Assembly (NCBI RefSeq): GCF_014352855.1
Contig: NZ_CP060697.1
Span: forward strand, 1,116,001 to 1,180,000
Source: Sphingomonas sabuli
GTDB taxonomy: Bacteria > Pseudomonadota > Alphaproteobacteria > Sphingomonadales > Sphingomonadaceae
DNA length: 64,000 nt
Direction: 5' to 3'
Shown here: positions 27,649 through 36,628 of the stretch, in pieces
Position numbering within the stretch: the stretch's first letter is position 1
Layout: each line of letters opens with the position of its first letter
Made by a program: the position numbers and the translations under genes
The notes under the pieces: model-generated
Databases searched by the model: none
Told to the model about the DNA's origin: nothing
The model's input: only the letters and a program-made list of their open reading frames with translations

Positions 27649-27835
27649 CGCACCGTCTCCTTGTCCGGCACACTATCGTGCCCCGCTCGCCAAGGAAGTT
27701 CGGGCCGCCGCGCGCCCGGCGCGCTTTGGCGTTTATGGCGGTTACGGCGCGGCGGTTTCCACGCCCTGGGGCCTGCGTTCACCAGATATTTGTAAAGTTT
27801 GGCGACACCCGGGCCATGTCGCTGGATTTGCCACC

Positions 27836-29866
27836 TTGCCGCTGACGGTCGCCTTCTGGAGCCATGCGCTGGCGGCGACGATGTTCGCCACGCTGCTGCT
27901 GTGGCGGGCAACGGCCGGCGTTCGGCATCCCGGGCATCGGCTGCTGCTCGCCGCCTTTGCGCTCACGGCCTGCTGGGCGTGGCTCGAAGCGCTGTCGCAG
28001 GGCTCGATCATGGCCCGTTATGCCGAGACCGCGCGCAACCTCGTGTGGGTGTCGCTGCTTTACAGCCTGTCGGTGCGCGGCGACGGACGCCAGCACGGCG
28101 TGCGGTTGGTCTATGGCGCGGTGTCCGCGGTGCTCGGCATGCAACTGGTCGCGACGACCATGCTGCTCCTGGTGCCCAGTGCGGCCGTTGCGCAGACCGC
28201 GGTCATCCTGCGCATCACTGCCGCCGCCGGCGCGCTGGTGCTGGTCCACAATCTGTACGGGCAGGCTTCTCCATCGAGCCGGTCGAACATCCGCTTCGCC
28301 ATGCTCGCGCTGGCCTCCATCTGGGCCTACGACCTCAATTTCTACACAGTCGCCTACCTGGCGCCGTCGACCGCCGACGGGCTGGCCGATTGGCGCGGAC
28401 TAGCGGTGCTGCTGGCGGGCCCGCTATTCGCGCTCGGCGCCCAGCGCGAGGACGATTGGCGAATCAAGCTGTCGCGCGCGGCGACCTTCCAGTCGCTCTC
28501 CTTGCTGTCGATCTGCGCCTATTTCGCGGTGATGGCGGTGCTTGCGACCGTGCTCAAGGGCGCGGGCGGGGCATGGCTGCAATCGCTGTCCGCGGCGCTG
28601 CTGGCCGCGATGGTCGTTGCCGCGATGGTGCTTGTCCCGAGCCAGCGCGCGCGGGGCTGGGCCAAGGTCAAGATCGCCAAGCATTTCTTCGAACATCGCT
28701 ACGATTACCGCCTCGAATGGCTGCGCTTCACGGAAACGCTGGGCGATGCCGGACAGGATGCCCGGCCGCTTGGCGAACGGGTGGTCAAGGCGTTCGCCGA
28801 CATTCTCGAAAGTCCCGGCGGCCTGCTGATCGAGCGCGACGTTTCGGGGCGGACGGCCGTGTGCGCGCTGTGGAACTGGTCCGGCCGCAGTCCCGACGAA
28901 ACGGACATGGCCGCTGACGAGGCTTTCTGGGCATCGCTTGGCGGCGAGGGCATAATCGAACTGACCGCGTCCGGCAGCGGCCTGGTGCCGAACTGGCTGG
29001 TGACGCTCGACCAGGCGTGGGTCGGTATTCCGCTGATCCACCAGGGCGCGGCGGTCGGACTGGTGGTGATCGGCGCGCCCGATTACCGCCGCGCGCTCGA
29101 CTGGGAAGATTACGACCTGCTCAAGACCGCGGGCCGGCAGGCGGCGAGCGCCTTTTCCGAGGCCCAGGGCCAGCGCGCGCTGGCCGACGCGCAGCGGTTC
29201 GAGGAGTTCAATCGGCGCTTCGCCTTCATCCTCCACGACATCAAGAACCTCGCCAGCCAACTCTCGCTGCTCGCCCGCAATGCCGAGCGCCACGCGGAGA
29301 ATGCCGAATTCCGCGCCGACATGATCGCCACGCTGAAAATGTCGATCGGCAAGATGAACGGGCTGCTCGCGCGACTGTCGCCGCAGGCGTCGGGACGTGG
29401 GCAGCGTATCCAGCCGCAGCCACTGCGCGACATCCTTGCTTCGGCGATCGCCAACCGGCGCGGCGCGCATGACGTGCGCTTGCTCGGCGATTGCAGCGAA
29501 TGGGCGGTGGTCGACGCCGCGGGGCTGGAGCAGGCGGTCGGCCACCTGGTCCAGAATGCGGTCGAAGCCACCGGCGGGCCGTCGGGTGTCACCGTCCGCG
29601 TGTCCCGGTCCGGTGGGGGCGTCGCCATCGCCATCGCCGACACCGGGTCGGGCATGGACGCGGAATTTGTTCGCAACCGCCTGTTCCAGCCGTTCGCATC
29701 GACCAAGGACACCGGCTTCGGCATCGGAGCGTTCGAGGCCAAGGGCGTGATCGAGGCGATGGGCGGACGCATCGCCGTCGACAGCCGCCCGGGCGCGGGC
29801 ACCACCTTCACTCTTCACCTGCGGGCGGCACAAGCGCCCTCCGCCGACCAGCGAGATGTCGCATGA
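27836..29866 (+). CDS. prsK: PEP-CTERM/XrtA system sensor histidine kinase
   Basis: PrsK is the membrane sensor kinase that with PrsR controls exosortase-linked exopolysaccharide and PEP-CTERM genes. The N-terminal 290 or so residues hold about eight hydrophobic segments starting with VAFWSHALAATMFATLLLW, followed by a GAF-like region, a dimerisation H-box FILHDIKNLASQLSLL (His at about residue 467) and a HATPase domain with GLEQAVGHLVQNAVEA and DTGSGMD. The LHDIKNL form of the H-box is typical of PrsK. The TTG at 27836 gives 676 residues, normal for the family; no ATG or GTG is available in frame nearby. It overlaps prsR by ATGA. Confidence 0.9.
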   Translation: MPLTVAFWSHALAATMFATLLLWRATAGVRHPGHRLLLAAFALTACWAWLEALSQGSIMARYAETARNLVWVSLLYSLSVRGDGRQHGVRLVYGAVSAVLGMQLVATTMLLLVPSAAVAQTAVILRITAAAGALVLVHNLYGQASPSSRSNIRFAMLALASIWAYDLNFYTVAYLAPSTADGLADWRGLAVLLAGPLFALGAQREDDWRIKLSRAATFQSLSLLSICAYFAVMAVLATVLKGAGGAWLQSLSAALLAAMVVAAMVLVPSQRARGWAKVKIAKHFFEHRYDYRLEWLRFTETLGDAGQDARPLGERVVKAFADILESPGGLLIERDVSGRTAVCALWNWSGRSPDETDMAADEAFWASLGGEGIIELTASGSGLVPNWLVTLDQAWVGIPLIHQGAAVGLVVIGAPDYRRALDWEDYDLLKTAGRQAASAFSEAQGQRALADAQRFEEFNRRFAFILHDIKNLASQLSLLARNAERHAENAEFRADMIATLKMSIGKMNGLLARLSPQASGRGQRIQPQPLRDILASAIANRRGAHDVRLLGDCSEWAVVDAAGLEQAVGHLVQNAVEATGGPSGVTVRVSRSGGGVAIAIADTGSGMDAEFVRNRLFQPFASTKDTGFGIGAFEAKGVIEAMGGRIAVDSRPGAGTTFTLHLRAAQAPSADQRDVA

Positions 29867-31227
29867 GCAGTCAATCCGACCTTCCCGTCCTGCTTGTCGT
29901 CGAGGATGACGAGGGCCTGCAGCGTCAGCTGAAATGGGCCTATGACGGCTACACCGTGGTCGCCGCCCACGACCGGCCGCAGGCGCTCGAGGCGCTGCGC
30001 GCGCACGAACCCGCGGTGGTGACGTTAGACCTTGGCCTGCCGCCCGATCCCGACGGCACGGAGGAAGGCTTTGCCACCCTGAGCGAGATCCTGGCACTCA
30101 AGCCCGACACCAAGGTCATCGTCGCGTCCGGCCACGGCGCCCGCGAAAGCGCGCTGAAGGCCGTCGCGCTTGGCGCGTATGATTTCTATCGCAAGCCGAT
30201 CGACATTGACGAACTCGGGCTGATCGTCGCCCGCGCCTTCCACCTTCACGCCATCGAGTCCGAGAACCGGGCGCTGGACCAGTCGAGCGGGTCGACCGTC
30301 CTGGGCGAGATCATCACCGCGGCGCCGGAAATGCTCAAGGTCGCCCGCACCATCGAGCGCGTCGCGACCGCCAATGTGTCGGTCATGCTGTTGGGCGCCA
30401 GTGGCACCGGCAAGGAATTGCTCGCCCGGGCGGTCCACGAGCAGAGCGGGCGCAAGACCGGCCCCTTCGTCGCCATCAACTGCGCGGCGATTCCGGAGAA
30501 CCTGCTGGAGGCCGAGCTTTTCGGTTACGAGCGCGGCGCTTTTACCGGCGCCGTGAAATCGACCGTCGGCAAGGTGGAGATGGCGCAGGGCGGCACGCTG
30601 TTCCTCGACGAGGTCGGCGACATCCCGCTGCCTCTGCAGGTCAAGCTGCTGCGCTTCCTGCAGGAGCGAGTGATCGAGCGAATCGGCGGACGCCAGCCGA
30701 TCGCGGTCGACACGCGCATCGTCTGCGCCACCCACCAGGATCTGGACGCGATGACCGCCGACGGCCGCTTCCGCGAAGACCTGTACTACCGGCTGGCCGA
30801 GATCGTGGTGAAAATCCCCTCGCTGGCCGAACGGCCGGGCGATGCCGTCCTGCTCGCCCGCCATTTCGCCAACCGCTTCGCGCGGGACATGAACCCGCGC
30901 GTGCAGGGGTTGTCGCCCGACGCGGTAGCGGCGGTCTCCGCCCATCCCTGGCCGGGCAATGTCCGCGAGCTGGAAAATCGCATCAAACGCGCGGTGATCA
31001 TGGCCGACGGAAAGCTGGTCGGCGCGGCCGACCTCGACCTGCCGGGGAGCTCAACCCACGATCAGCCGACGATCAACCTGCGCGCGGCGCGCGAGCTGGC
31101 CGACCGCAAGGCGATCCGCTGGGCCCTGAGCCACACCGAGAACAATATCTCGGGCGCGGCCAAGCTGCTGGGGATCAGCCGCCCGACGCTGTACGATCTG
31201 CTCAAGCAATATCAGTTGGGTGCCTAG
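29863..31227 (+). CDS. prsR: PEP-CTERM-box response regulator, sigma-54-dependent activator
   Basis: PrsR is the cognate regulator of PrsK. Its 454 residues show a receiver domain with phospho-acceptor D56 (VVTLDLGLP), an AAA+ sigma-54 activator domain with Walker A GASGTGKE near 178, the sigma-54 contact loop ERGAFTGA and Walker B GGTLFLDEVGD, and a Fis-type helix-turn-helix NNISGAAKLLGISRPTLYDL at the C-terminus. It should bind upstream of sigma-54 promoters for polysaccharide and sorting genes. Coupled to prsK by ATGA. The stop codon shares CTAG with the convergent gene. Confidence 0.93.
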   Translation: MSSQSDLPVLLVVEDDEGLQRQLKWAYDGYTVVAAHDRPQALEALRAHEPAVVTLDLGLPPDPDGTEEGFATLSEILALKPDTKVIVASGHGARESALKAVALGAYDFYRKPIDIDELGLIVARAFHLHAIESENRALDQSSGSTVLGEIITAAPEMLKVARTIERVATANVSVMLLGASGTGKELLARAVHEQSGRKTGPFVAINCAAIPENLLEAELFGYERGAFTGAVKSTVGKVEMAQGGTLFLDEVGDIPLPLQVKLLRFLQERVIERIGGRQPIAVDTRIVCATHQDLDAMTADGRFREDLYYRLAEIVVKIPSLAERPGDAVLLARHFANRFARDMNPRVQGLSPDAVAAVSAHPWPGNVRELENRIKRAVIMADGKLVGAADLDLPGSSTHDQPTINLRAARELADRKAIRWALSHTENNISGAAKLLGISRPTLYDLLKQYQLGA

Positions 31228-31664
31228 CGGCGGGGATAATCCGGGCGCGGCATGTTCTGCATCACCCGCTCCATCTGCGCCGCCGCCTGAGTCATGGTCG
31301 AGATCATCGCCGGCAGGGCTTCCGACATCGCCCGCATGCTGTTGGCGATCATCGGCTTGGCCTGCGCGATCTGGCGGCGGTAATTGGCGTCGAAATTGGG
31401 ATCGTCGCGACGGCCCATGTCGCGCACGGTCATCGCCTTTTCCTGTGGGCTCGCCGTCCGCCCTTCCGCAGCGGCCTTGATCCCGCCGATCGGCATGTCG
31501 AGAAAGGCATCGCCAAGCGCGCCCATCATGTCGCCGAGTTTCTCGGCCATCGCCGGATCGGTCAGCTCCGGCGGGATCCGCATCGCTTCGGGCGGCGGAA
31601 CGGGCTGCGCGGCGACCGGTGCCGCGGCCATCAGCAATACACTGCCGAGGAGGAAAATACGCAT
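31224..31664 (-). CDS. Exported hypothetical protein (146 aa)
   Basis: The product has a clear Sec signal (MRIFLLGSVLLMAAAPVAAQ) and a mature part rich in Met, Ala, Pro and Arg. Repeated amphipathic helices (TDPAMAEKLGDMMGALGDAF, MSEALPAMISTMTQAAAQM) suggest a helical periplasmic protein. I do not recognise a named family. AAAGGAG at 31671-31677, six bases upstream, fixes the ATG at 31664, although the frame stays open further upstream. It is convergent with prsR with a four-base CTAG overlap. Confidence 0.75.
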   Translation of the reverse strand: MRIFLLGSVLLMAAAPVAAQPVPPPEAMRIPPELTDPAMAEKLGDMMGALGDAFLDMPIGGIKAAAEGRTASPQEKAMTVRDMGRRDDPNFDANYRRQIAQAKPMIANSMRAMSEALPAMISTMTQAAAQMERVMQNMPRPDYPRR

Positions 31665-31716
31665 CGACGACTCCTTTGTCCGAAGCCCGTGTATCACGGG
31701 ACAAAGGCTAATCAAA

Positions 31717-32517
31717 TCAGCGCATTGACAACCAGACCAGAGCGGCCGCGCCGGCGGCGATGCGATACCAGGCAAACGGGCCGAAGCCGTAGCGAGTAAC
31801 GATCGCCATGAAGGCCTTCACGACCACGTAAGCGACGACGAACGAGACGATGCTGCCCAGCCCGATCCAACCGAGCTGCCCTTCGGGAATCGCGTCCCAA
31901 TGCTTGAACAGCTGATAGACCGTCGCGCCGCTGAGCGTCGGCACGGCGAGGAAGAAGCTGAACTCCGCCGCGGTCTTGCGGTCGACGCCCATGCCCATCG
32001 CGCCGAGGATGGTCGCGCCCGACCGGCTGACGCCCGGGATCATCGCCAGGCACTGGACCAGCCCGATGCCGACCGAATGGAGGAACGTGACATTGGCGAC
32101 CCCGCCGCGGTCGGTCGTGGTGGCGAACCGTTCGATGGCGAGAATCGCGACACCGCCCAGGATCAGCGCCCAGGCGACGACGACGGCATTGCCGAGCAGC
32201 AGGTCGATGCGATCGCCCAGCGCCACGCCGAGCACGACCGCGGGCACGAAGGCCACGCCGATATTGCGGATGAAGCGCCAGGCGTCCGGGCTGGCCTTGA
32301 ACATGCCGATCAGGACGTCGCGAAAGGTGCGCCAGTACAGCACCACGATAGCCAGGATCGCGCCGGGCTGGATGGCGATGTTGAAGACCGCCCATTCTTC
32401 CGCGTTGAAGCCGAGCAGCTCTGTCGCGAGGATCAGGTGACCGGTCGACGAAACCGGCAGGAATTCGGTGACGCCCTCGACGATGCCGAGGATGATGACG
32501 AGCAATAGGATGGGCAT
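31717..32517 (-). CDS. uppP: Undecaprenyl-diphosphatase
   Basis: UppP/BacA dephosphorylates undecaprenyl diphosphate at the inner membrane to recycle the lipid carrier for peptidoglycan and surface polysaccharides; overexpression confers bacitracin resistance. The 266-residue protein is highly hydrophobic and carries GIVEGVTEFLPVSSTGHLIL (residues 11-30), the catalytic glutamate motif, and the arginine-bearing IPGVSRSGATILGAMG. Length and topology match. It is 14 bp downstream of the NDUFA9-like gene on the same strand. Confidence 0.97.
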   Translation of the reverse strand: MPILLLVIILGIVEGVTEFLPVSSTGHLILATELLGFNAEEWAVFNIAIQPGAILAIVVLYWRTFRDVLIGMFKASPDAWRFIRNIGVAFVPAVVLGVALGDRIDLLLGNAVVVAWALILGGVAILAIERFATTTDRGGVANVTFLHSVGIGLVQCLAMIPGVSRSGATILGAMGMGVDRKTAAEFSFFLAVPTLSGATVYQLFKHWDAIPEGQLGWIGLGSIVSFVVAYVVVKAFMAIVTRYGFGPFAWYRIAAGAAALVWLSMR

Positions 32518-32531
32518 CTAGACGATCGGCT

Positions 32532-33482
32532 TCAGGCGGCTTGCCGGGGCGAACCGGACATGAAACGGCCGCCCGGGCGATAGCGTTCGAGCCACAGCGG
32601 CGCGACCGAACCGAGCGCGGTCGGCGCGATACCGAAAGCTTCCAGTCCCTTCGACTTCTTCGCCGGCAGGTTGTCGCTTTGCAGCATCTTCCATTGGTCG
32701 CGGGTCAGCGGCGCGCCCGGCAGGAAGCCGAACCATGACAGGATATTCGACGCGAAGTTGGGCAGTTCGAGCAGCTCCGGCTCTCGTCCCGCCGCGCGAG
32801 CCGACAGGGCGTAAATGTCCTCCATCGTCATCACCTGCGGCCCGCCGATGTCGAACGTCTTGCCGCCGAAGCGCCCGGGGTCGAGCGCCGCCATCGCGAC
32901 TGCCTGTGCCAGGTCCTTGACGTAGACCGGCTGGAACCGCCGCTCCGCCGCGATGACCGGCAGGACGGGGAGCCGTGACAACGCCGCGAGCCGGTTGGTC
33001 AGCCCGTCTTCGGCGCCGAAGACGATCGACGGGCGGAAGATGGTGGCGCCGGGGAACGCCTTGCGCACCGCTTCCTCGCCCTCGCCCTTGGTGCGGCCGT
33101 AGGTCGCTTCGGAATCGACGTCTGCGCCGATCGCTGAAATGTGGATGAGCGCCGTCGCGCTGGCTTCGCGCGCGGCCTCCGCGACGGTTCTCGCGCCGTC
33201 GACATGGACGCCCTGCAGCGGCCCCTTGAAGATCCCGACCAGGTTGATCACCGCCGATGCGCCGCGCACCGCGGCGCGGACCGAATCCGCGTTCAGCAGG
33301 TCGGCCCTGACCGTGCCCAGCTGGCCCAGCGCGGCCAGCGGCTGAAGGAAATGCGCGACCCGCGGCTGGCGGCACGCGATCCGTACCCGGACATCCTTGC
33401 CGAACAGTTCCTCGCAGACGTAGCGGCCGATGAAGCCGCCGCCGCCGAACACGGTCACGATCCGATTCTCAGGGTTTATCAT
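32532..33482 (-). CDS. Complex I NDUFA9 subunit family protein (atypical SDR)
   Basis: The 316-residue protein has an N-terminal NAD(P)-binding motif VFGGGGFIGRYVCEEL and HISAIGADVDSEATYGRTKGEGEEAV, typical of atypical SDRs related to mitochondrial complex I subunit NDUFA9. In alphaproteobacteria these proteins are associated with, but not proven to be part of, respiratory complex I, or act as quinone-related or nucleotide-sugar-like SDRs. Tyr-x3-Lys is replaced by YGRTKGEGE. It precedes uppP, probably in one transcript. Confidence 0.88.
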   Translation of the reverse strand: MINPENRIVTVFGGGGFIGRYVCEELFGKDVRVRIACRQPRVAHFLQPLAALGQLGTVRADLLNADSVRAAVRGASAVINLVGIFKGPLQGVHVDGARTVAEAAREASATALIHISAIGADVDSEATYGRTKGEGEEAVRKAFPGATIFRPSIVFGAEDGLTNRLAALSRLPVLPVIAAERRFQPVYVKDLAQAVAMAALDPGRFGGKTFDIGGPQVMTMEDIYALSARAAGREPELLELPNFASNILSWFGFLPGAPLTRDQWKMLQSDNLPAKKSKGLEAFGIAPTALGSVAPLWLERYRPGGRFMSGSPRQAA

Positions 33483-33615
33483 GGGCCCGAAGCACTAGCG
33501 GGCGTGTACGGATTGGCAAGCGCCGGAGCGACCGCGCGGCCGGTCCCGGCGCTCGGTTGACAAGCCCAGCGCCGCCCGCCACATGGCGCGCCCTACCACA
33601 CAGACCTGACAGTGT

Positions 33616-33702
33616 GCCCAGGTGGCGGAATTGGTAGACGCACCAGCTTCAGGTGCTGGCGCTCGCAAGGGCGTGGAGGTTCGAGTCCTCTCCTGGGCAC
33701 CA
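33616..33702 (+). tRNA. tRNA-Leu (anticodon CAG)
   Basis: An 87-nt class II tRNA: acceptor GCCCAGG/CCTGGGC, D arm, anticodon stem CCAGC/GCTGG around loop TTCAGGT (anticodon CAG), a variable arm, and T arm with GGTTCGAGTCC. CCA is encoded and followed by a short T run. Confidence 0.95.
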
Positions 33703-33736
33703 TTTTTACCGGACAGCGAGCGCTTGCAGCCGCTCC

Positions 33737-35062
33737 TCAGAACGGAAAATAATACTGGATCGCGATTACCCCGACGACCCAGGTGATAAGGTTGAGCGGC
33801 AGGCCGACCTTCATGAAATCCATGTAGTTGTACCCGCCCATCTGGTAGACGATGACGTTCGTCTGGTAGCCGAACGGCGTGGCGAAGGCCGCGCTGCCGG
33901 CGATCATGATTGCGGTCAGGAACGGGCGGGGGCTGACGGAGAAGGCTTCGGCCATCGTCACGGCGACCGGCGTGAACAGCACGGCAACGGTTGCGTTGGA
34001 CAGGATCTCGGTCGCGAACAAGGTGGCGCCGTAGAGGATGATCAGCGCGAGCAAGGGGCTCATGTCCTCCATCGACCCGAGCAGTAGAGTGGTTGCCGAT
34101 CCGGCAAGACCGGTTTCGTCGAGGGCGATGCCGAGCACGATCATGCCGGCGATGAGCATCAGCACTTCCGGCCGCAAGCCGGCATAGGCCTCGTCCGCGG
34201 TCACGACCTTCAGCAAGATCAGGAGCACGGCCCCGGCAAACGCGCAGGCGGCGATAGGCGCGATGTTCAGCGCCGCGGCAGCGACGACGCCGACGAATAT
34301 CGCCGACGACGTGATCGCCTTCCACGGTTGCAGGTCGACATGTTCGGTGAAGGGTTGGACGTGGCCGATGATCCCGCCCTGCAGACCTGGCGCGCGAAAA
34401 TCCTCCGACTTTTCGGCAGCTTCCGCAGTGGCCATTTCCTCCGCGCCGTCATCCGCCTTGATCAGCCTGCTGCCGATCAGCATCAGGTAGATGCCGCCGA
34501 TCAGTGCCACCCACAGGCCGACCGGGGTAATCTCGAATATGCCGAAGCGCGGCTGGCCCGCGGCCATCGCCATGTCCGCGACAAGCAGGTTGGTCGACGT
34601 GCCGATCAGCGTGCAGCAGCCGCCAAGCACCGCCGCGTAAGACAAGGGTATCAGATACCGCTTGGGCGATCGGTTGAGCGACTTGGCGACGTCGCGAACC
34701 ACCGGGGCGGCCAGCACGACGATCGGCGTATTGTTGAGAAAGGCGGATAAGATGCCGGACAATCCGATCAGGACCCATAGCCCGGCCGCTCCAATGCGTT
34801 TGCAAAGGGCGACGACCTTGGCGATCGCGGTGTCGAGCAGGCCCGACAATTCCATCGCGTAAGCAATGACGAATAGCGACGCGAGCGCGACGATTGCCGG
34901 GCTGGCGAAGGCGGCCTGCACCTCGACCGGGCGGACAACGCCGGTCATCAGCAGGAACGCTGCCCCGGCCAAGGCAACGACATCCGATCGCAGCTTGTCC
35001 CAAATTAGTGCGGCAACCACCGCGGCGAGCACGAGGAGGGTCAGTATCTGGTCGAAGGTCAT
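33737..35062 (-). CDS. SLC13/DASS-type anion permease
   Basis: The 441-residue integral membrane protein has 11 or so hydrophobic segments and two family repeats: FLNNTPIVVLAAPVV in the first half (the SNT-like motif) and SNATVAVLFTPVAVTMAEAF in the second. FGYQTNVIVYQMGGYNYMDF near the C-terminus matches the conserved GYQTN-x-x-VY of SLC13 permeases. Family members move sulfate, dicarboxylates or other anions with sodium or protons. TrkA-C (RCK) domains, found in many bacterial relatives, are absent; only a short hydrophilic loop lies at about residues 205-235. The substrate cannot be assigned. Divergent from the lipoprotein gene. Confidence 0.9.
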   Translation of the reverse strand: MTFDQILTLLVLAAVVAALIWDKLRSDVVALAGAAFLLMTGVVRPVEVQAAFASPAIVALASLFVIAYAMELSGLLDTAIAKVVALCKRIGAAGLWVLIGLSGILSAFLNNTPIVVLAAPVVRDVAKSLNRSPKRYLIPLSYAAVLGGCCTLIGTSTNLLVADMAMAAGQPRFGIFEITPVGLWVALIGGIYLMLIGSRLIKADDGAEEMATAEAAEKSEDFRAPGLQGGIIGHVQPFTEHVDLQPWKAITSSAIFVGVVAAAALNIAPIAACAFAGAVLLILLKVVTADEAYAGLRPEVLMLIAGMIVLGIALDETGLAGSATTLLLGSMEDMSPLLALIILYGATLFATEILSNATVAVLFTPVAVTMAEAFSVSPRPFLTAIMIAGSAAFATPFGYQTNVIVYQMGGYNYMDFMKVGLPLNLITWVVGVIAIQYYFPF

Positions 35063-35148
35063 TCTCTCGACCCTGCTCCTTTCAATGCTGTCGGCGCCCG
35101 CGTGGCCTGCCGTCGCTTAACGGGCCTTTTGTGCTATGGATGCACGCA

Positions 35149-36069
35149 ATGCCACCTTTGAACCGATTGACCCGCTTTTTCGCACCCGCCGCCCTGCTCC
35201 TTGCGAGCGCAACATTGGCCGGCTGTTCGAGCGAGAGTGACGCCCCGCCAGCCAACGACGCGCAGGCTACCACAACCAATCTCCCGGCCATGCCTGCGAC
35301 CGATGCACCGCTCGATCGTGCCGGCCTCCTGGCCGCCGTGGTGCAGGCCGCGAGCGCGTCCGCTGCGGGTGGGGAAACGCCGGAAGACGTCCGCGCGCTC
35401 GACGGCCGCCAGTTCGAGATGCGCATCCGCTTCGGCTGCCGCGGACCGGCCAAGGCGCTCGATGCCACTTGGCTTGGCTGGTCGTTCGATGCCCAAAACC
35501 GCACCTTGCGCGTGCAGGCCCGACCGACCGTTTCGATCGAGGAGCCGCTGGTCGGACAGATCGCGGGCGACGGTTTCGAAGGCGTGGAAGGCTTCTGGAT
35601 CCCGCGTCCGTGGCTGCTGCAGTCGACCTGCCCCGCCACTATCGCTCTGTCCCCCAAAAAGGTTGGCGCGCCCGCGGAAGACGAAGCGAGCGAGGCGAAG
35701 CCGCCAGCCACCGGAGCGCCAGAAGAAGCTCCGCTGCCGGCGATCGAGTCTAAGGGCGAGCCGGAGCCGACCGCACCGCGCATCGGCGTCGCGCAATTCT
35801 TTACCAGTGACGACGCCCGCACCCATCGCCGGGGCACCCGGCCCTATTCAGCGGTGAAGACCGTTCCCGAAGGTACGCCGCTGCCGTCGCAAGGCTTCAA
35901 CCTCGTCCTGTCCGGGCGGCTCCGGGCCTTGCCCGGGCGAAGCGCCATCGCCTGCCAGGCCAAGGGCGCCGACACGCCGCCCGAATGCCTGGTGTCGGTC
36001 GAATTCCTGCGGGTGTGGATCGAACAGCCGCAAACGCAGGAGGTCATTGCCGAGTGGGGCGGCGGCTGA
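35149..36069 (+). CDS. Hypothetical lipoprotein
   Basis: The 306-residue product has a lipoprotein signal (FFAPAALLLASATLAGCSS, lipobox LAGC), a low-complexity linker rich in Ala, Pro, Thr and Asp, a conserved-looking core DGRQFEMRIRFGCRGPAKAL, another acidic Pro/Glu-rich linker, and a C-terminal part with HRRGTRPYSAVKTVPEGTPL. No named family is recognised. ATG at 35149 or 35140 would both retain the signal peptide. It is coupled to the gamma-carbonic anhydrase gene by a TGATG junction. Confidence 0.75.
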   Translation: MPPLNRLTRFFAPAALLLASATLAGCSSESDAPPANDAQATTTNLPAMPATDAPLDRAGLLAAVVQAASASAAGGETPEDVRALDGRQFEMRIRFGCRGPAKALDATWLGWSFDAQNRTLRVQARPTVSIEEPLVGQIAGDGFEGVEGFWIPRPWLLQSTCPATIALSPKKVGAPAEDEASEAKPPATGAPEEAPLPAIESKGEPEPTAPRIGVAQFFTSDDARTHRRGTRPYSAVKTVPEGTPLPSQGFNLVLSGRLRALPGRSAIACQAKGADTPPECLVSVEFLRVWIEQPQTQEVIAEWGGG

Positions 36070-36590
36070 TGCCGCTTTACCGGCTGGGGGATAGATCCCC
36101 GGCCCTCGCCGACAGCGCCTGGGCCGCACCTTCCGCCGACCTGATCGGCGACGTGCACCTGGCCGAGCGCGCCTCGGTCTGGTTCGGTGCCGTCATCCGG
36201 GCCGACAATACGCCGATCCACATCGGTGCGGACAGCAACGTGCAGGACGGCGCGGTCGGCCACAGCGACCCCGGCGCGCCGCTCACTATCGGCCGTCGGG
36301 TGACCATCGGCCACTTGGCCATCGTCCACGGCTGCACCGTCGGCGATGATTGCCTGATCGGCATGGGCGCCCGTATCCTCAATGGCGCAAAAATCGGTCC
36401 GGAATGCCTGGTCGGCGCGGGCGCGCTCATCCCCGAAGGCAAATCATTCGACGGCGGCAGCCTGATCGTCGGGGTGCCCGGCCGCGTCGTTCGCCCGCTG
36501 ACCGACCAGGAAAAGGCGATGCTGCGGATTTCCGCTGCGCATTATGCGGAAAAAGCGGCGCGCTACCGCGATGAGCTCCAGCCCGTCTAG
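36069..36590 (+). CDS. Gamma-carbonic anhydrase family protein (left-handed beta-helix)
   Basis: The 173-residue protein is built of hexapeptide repeats (for example LIGDVHLAERASVWFGAVIR) and has the three histidine ligands of the gamma-class at H65, H82 and H87 (GAVGH and IGHLAIVHG). Family members such as YrdA and the complex I gamma-CA subunits bind zinc or iron at the trimer interface; many lack strong carbonic anhydrase activity. The ATG shares one base with the stop of the lipoprotein gene, giving translational coupling. Confidence 0.93.
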   Translation: MPLYRLGDRSPALADSAWAAPSADLIGDVHLAERASVWFGAVIRADNTPIHIGADSNVQDGAVGHSDPGAPLTIGRRVTIGHLAIVHGCTVGDDCLIGMGARILNGAKIGPECLVGAGALIPEGKSFDGGSLIVGVPGRVVRPLTDQEKAMLRISAAHYAEKAARYRDELQPV

Positions 36591-36628
36591 ACGCGCGGGC
36601 AGGCGGCGCTAAAGCAACCCCCACACCC

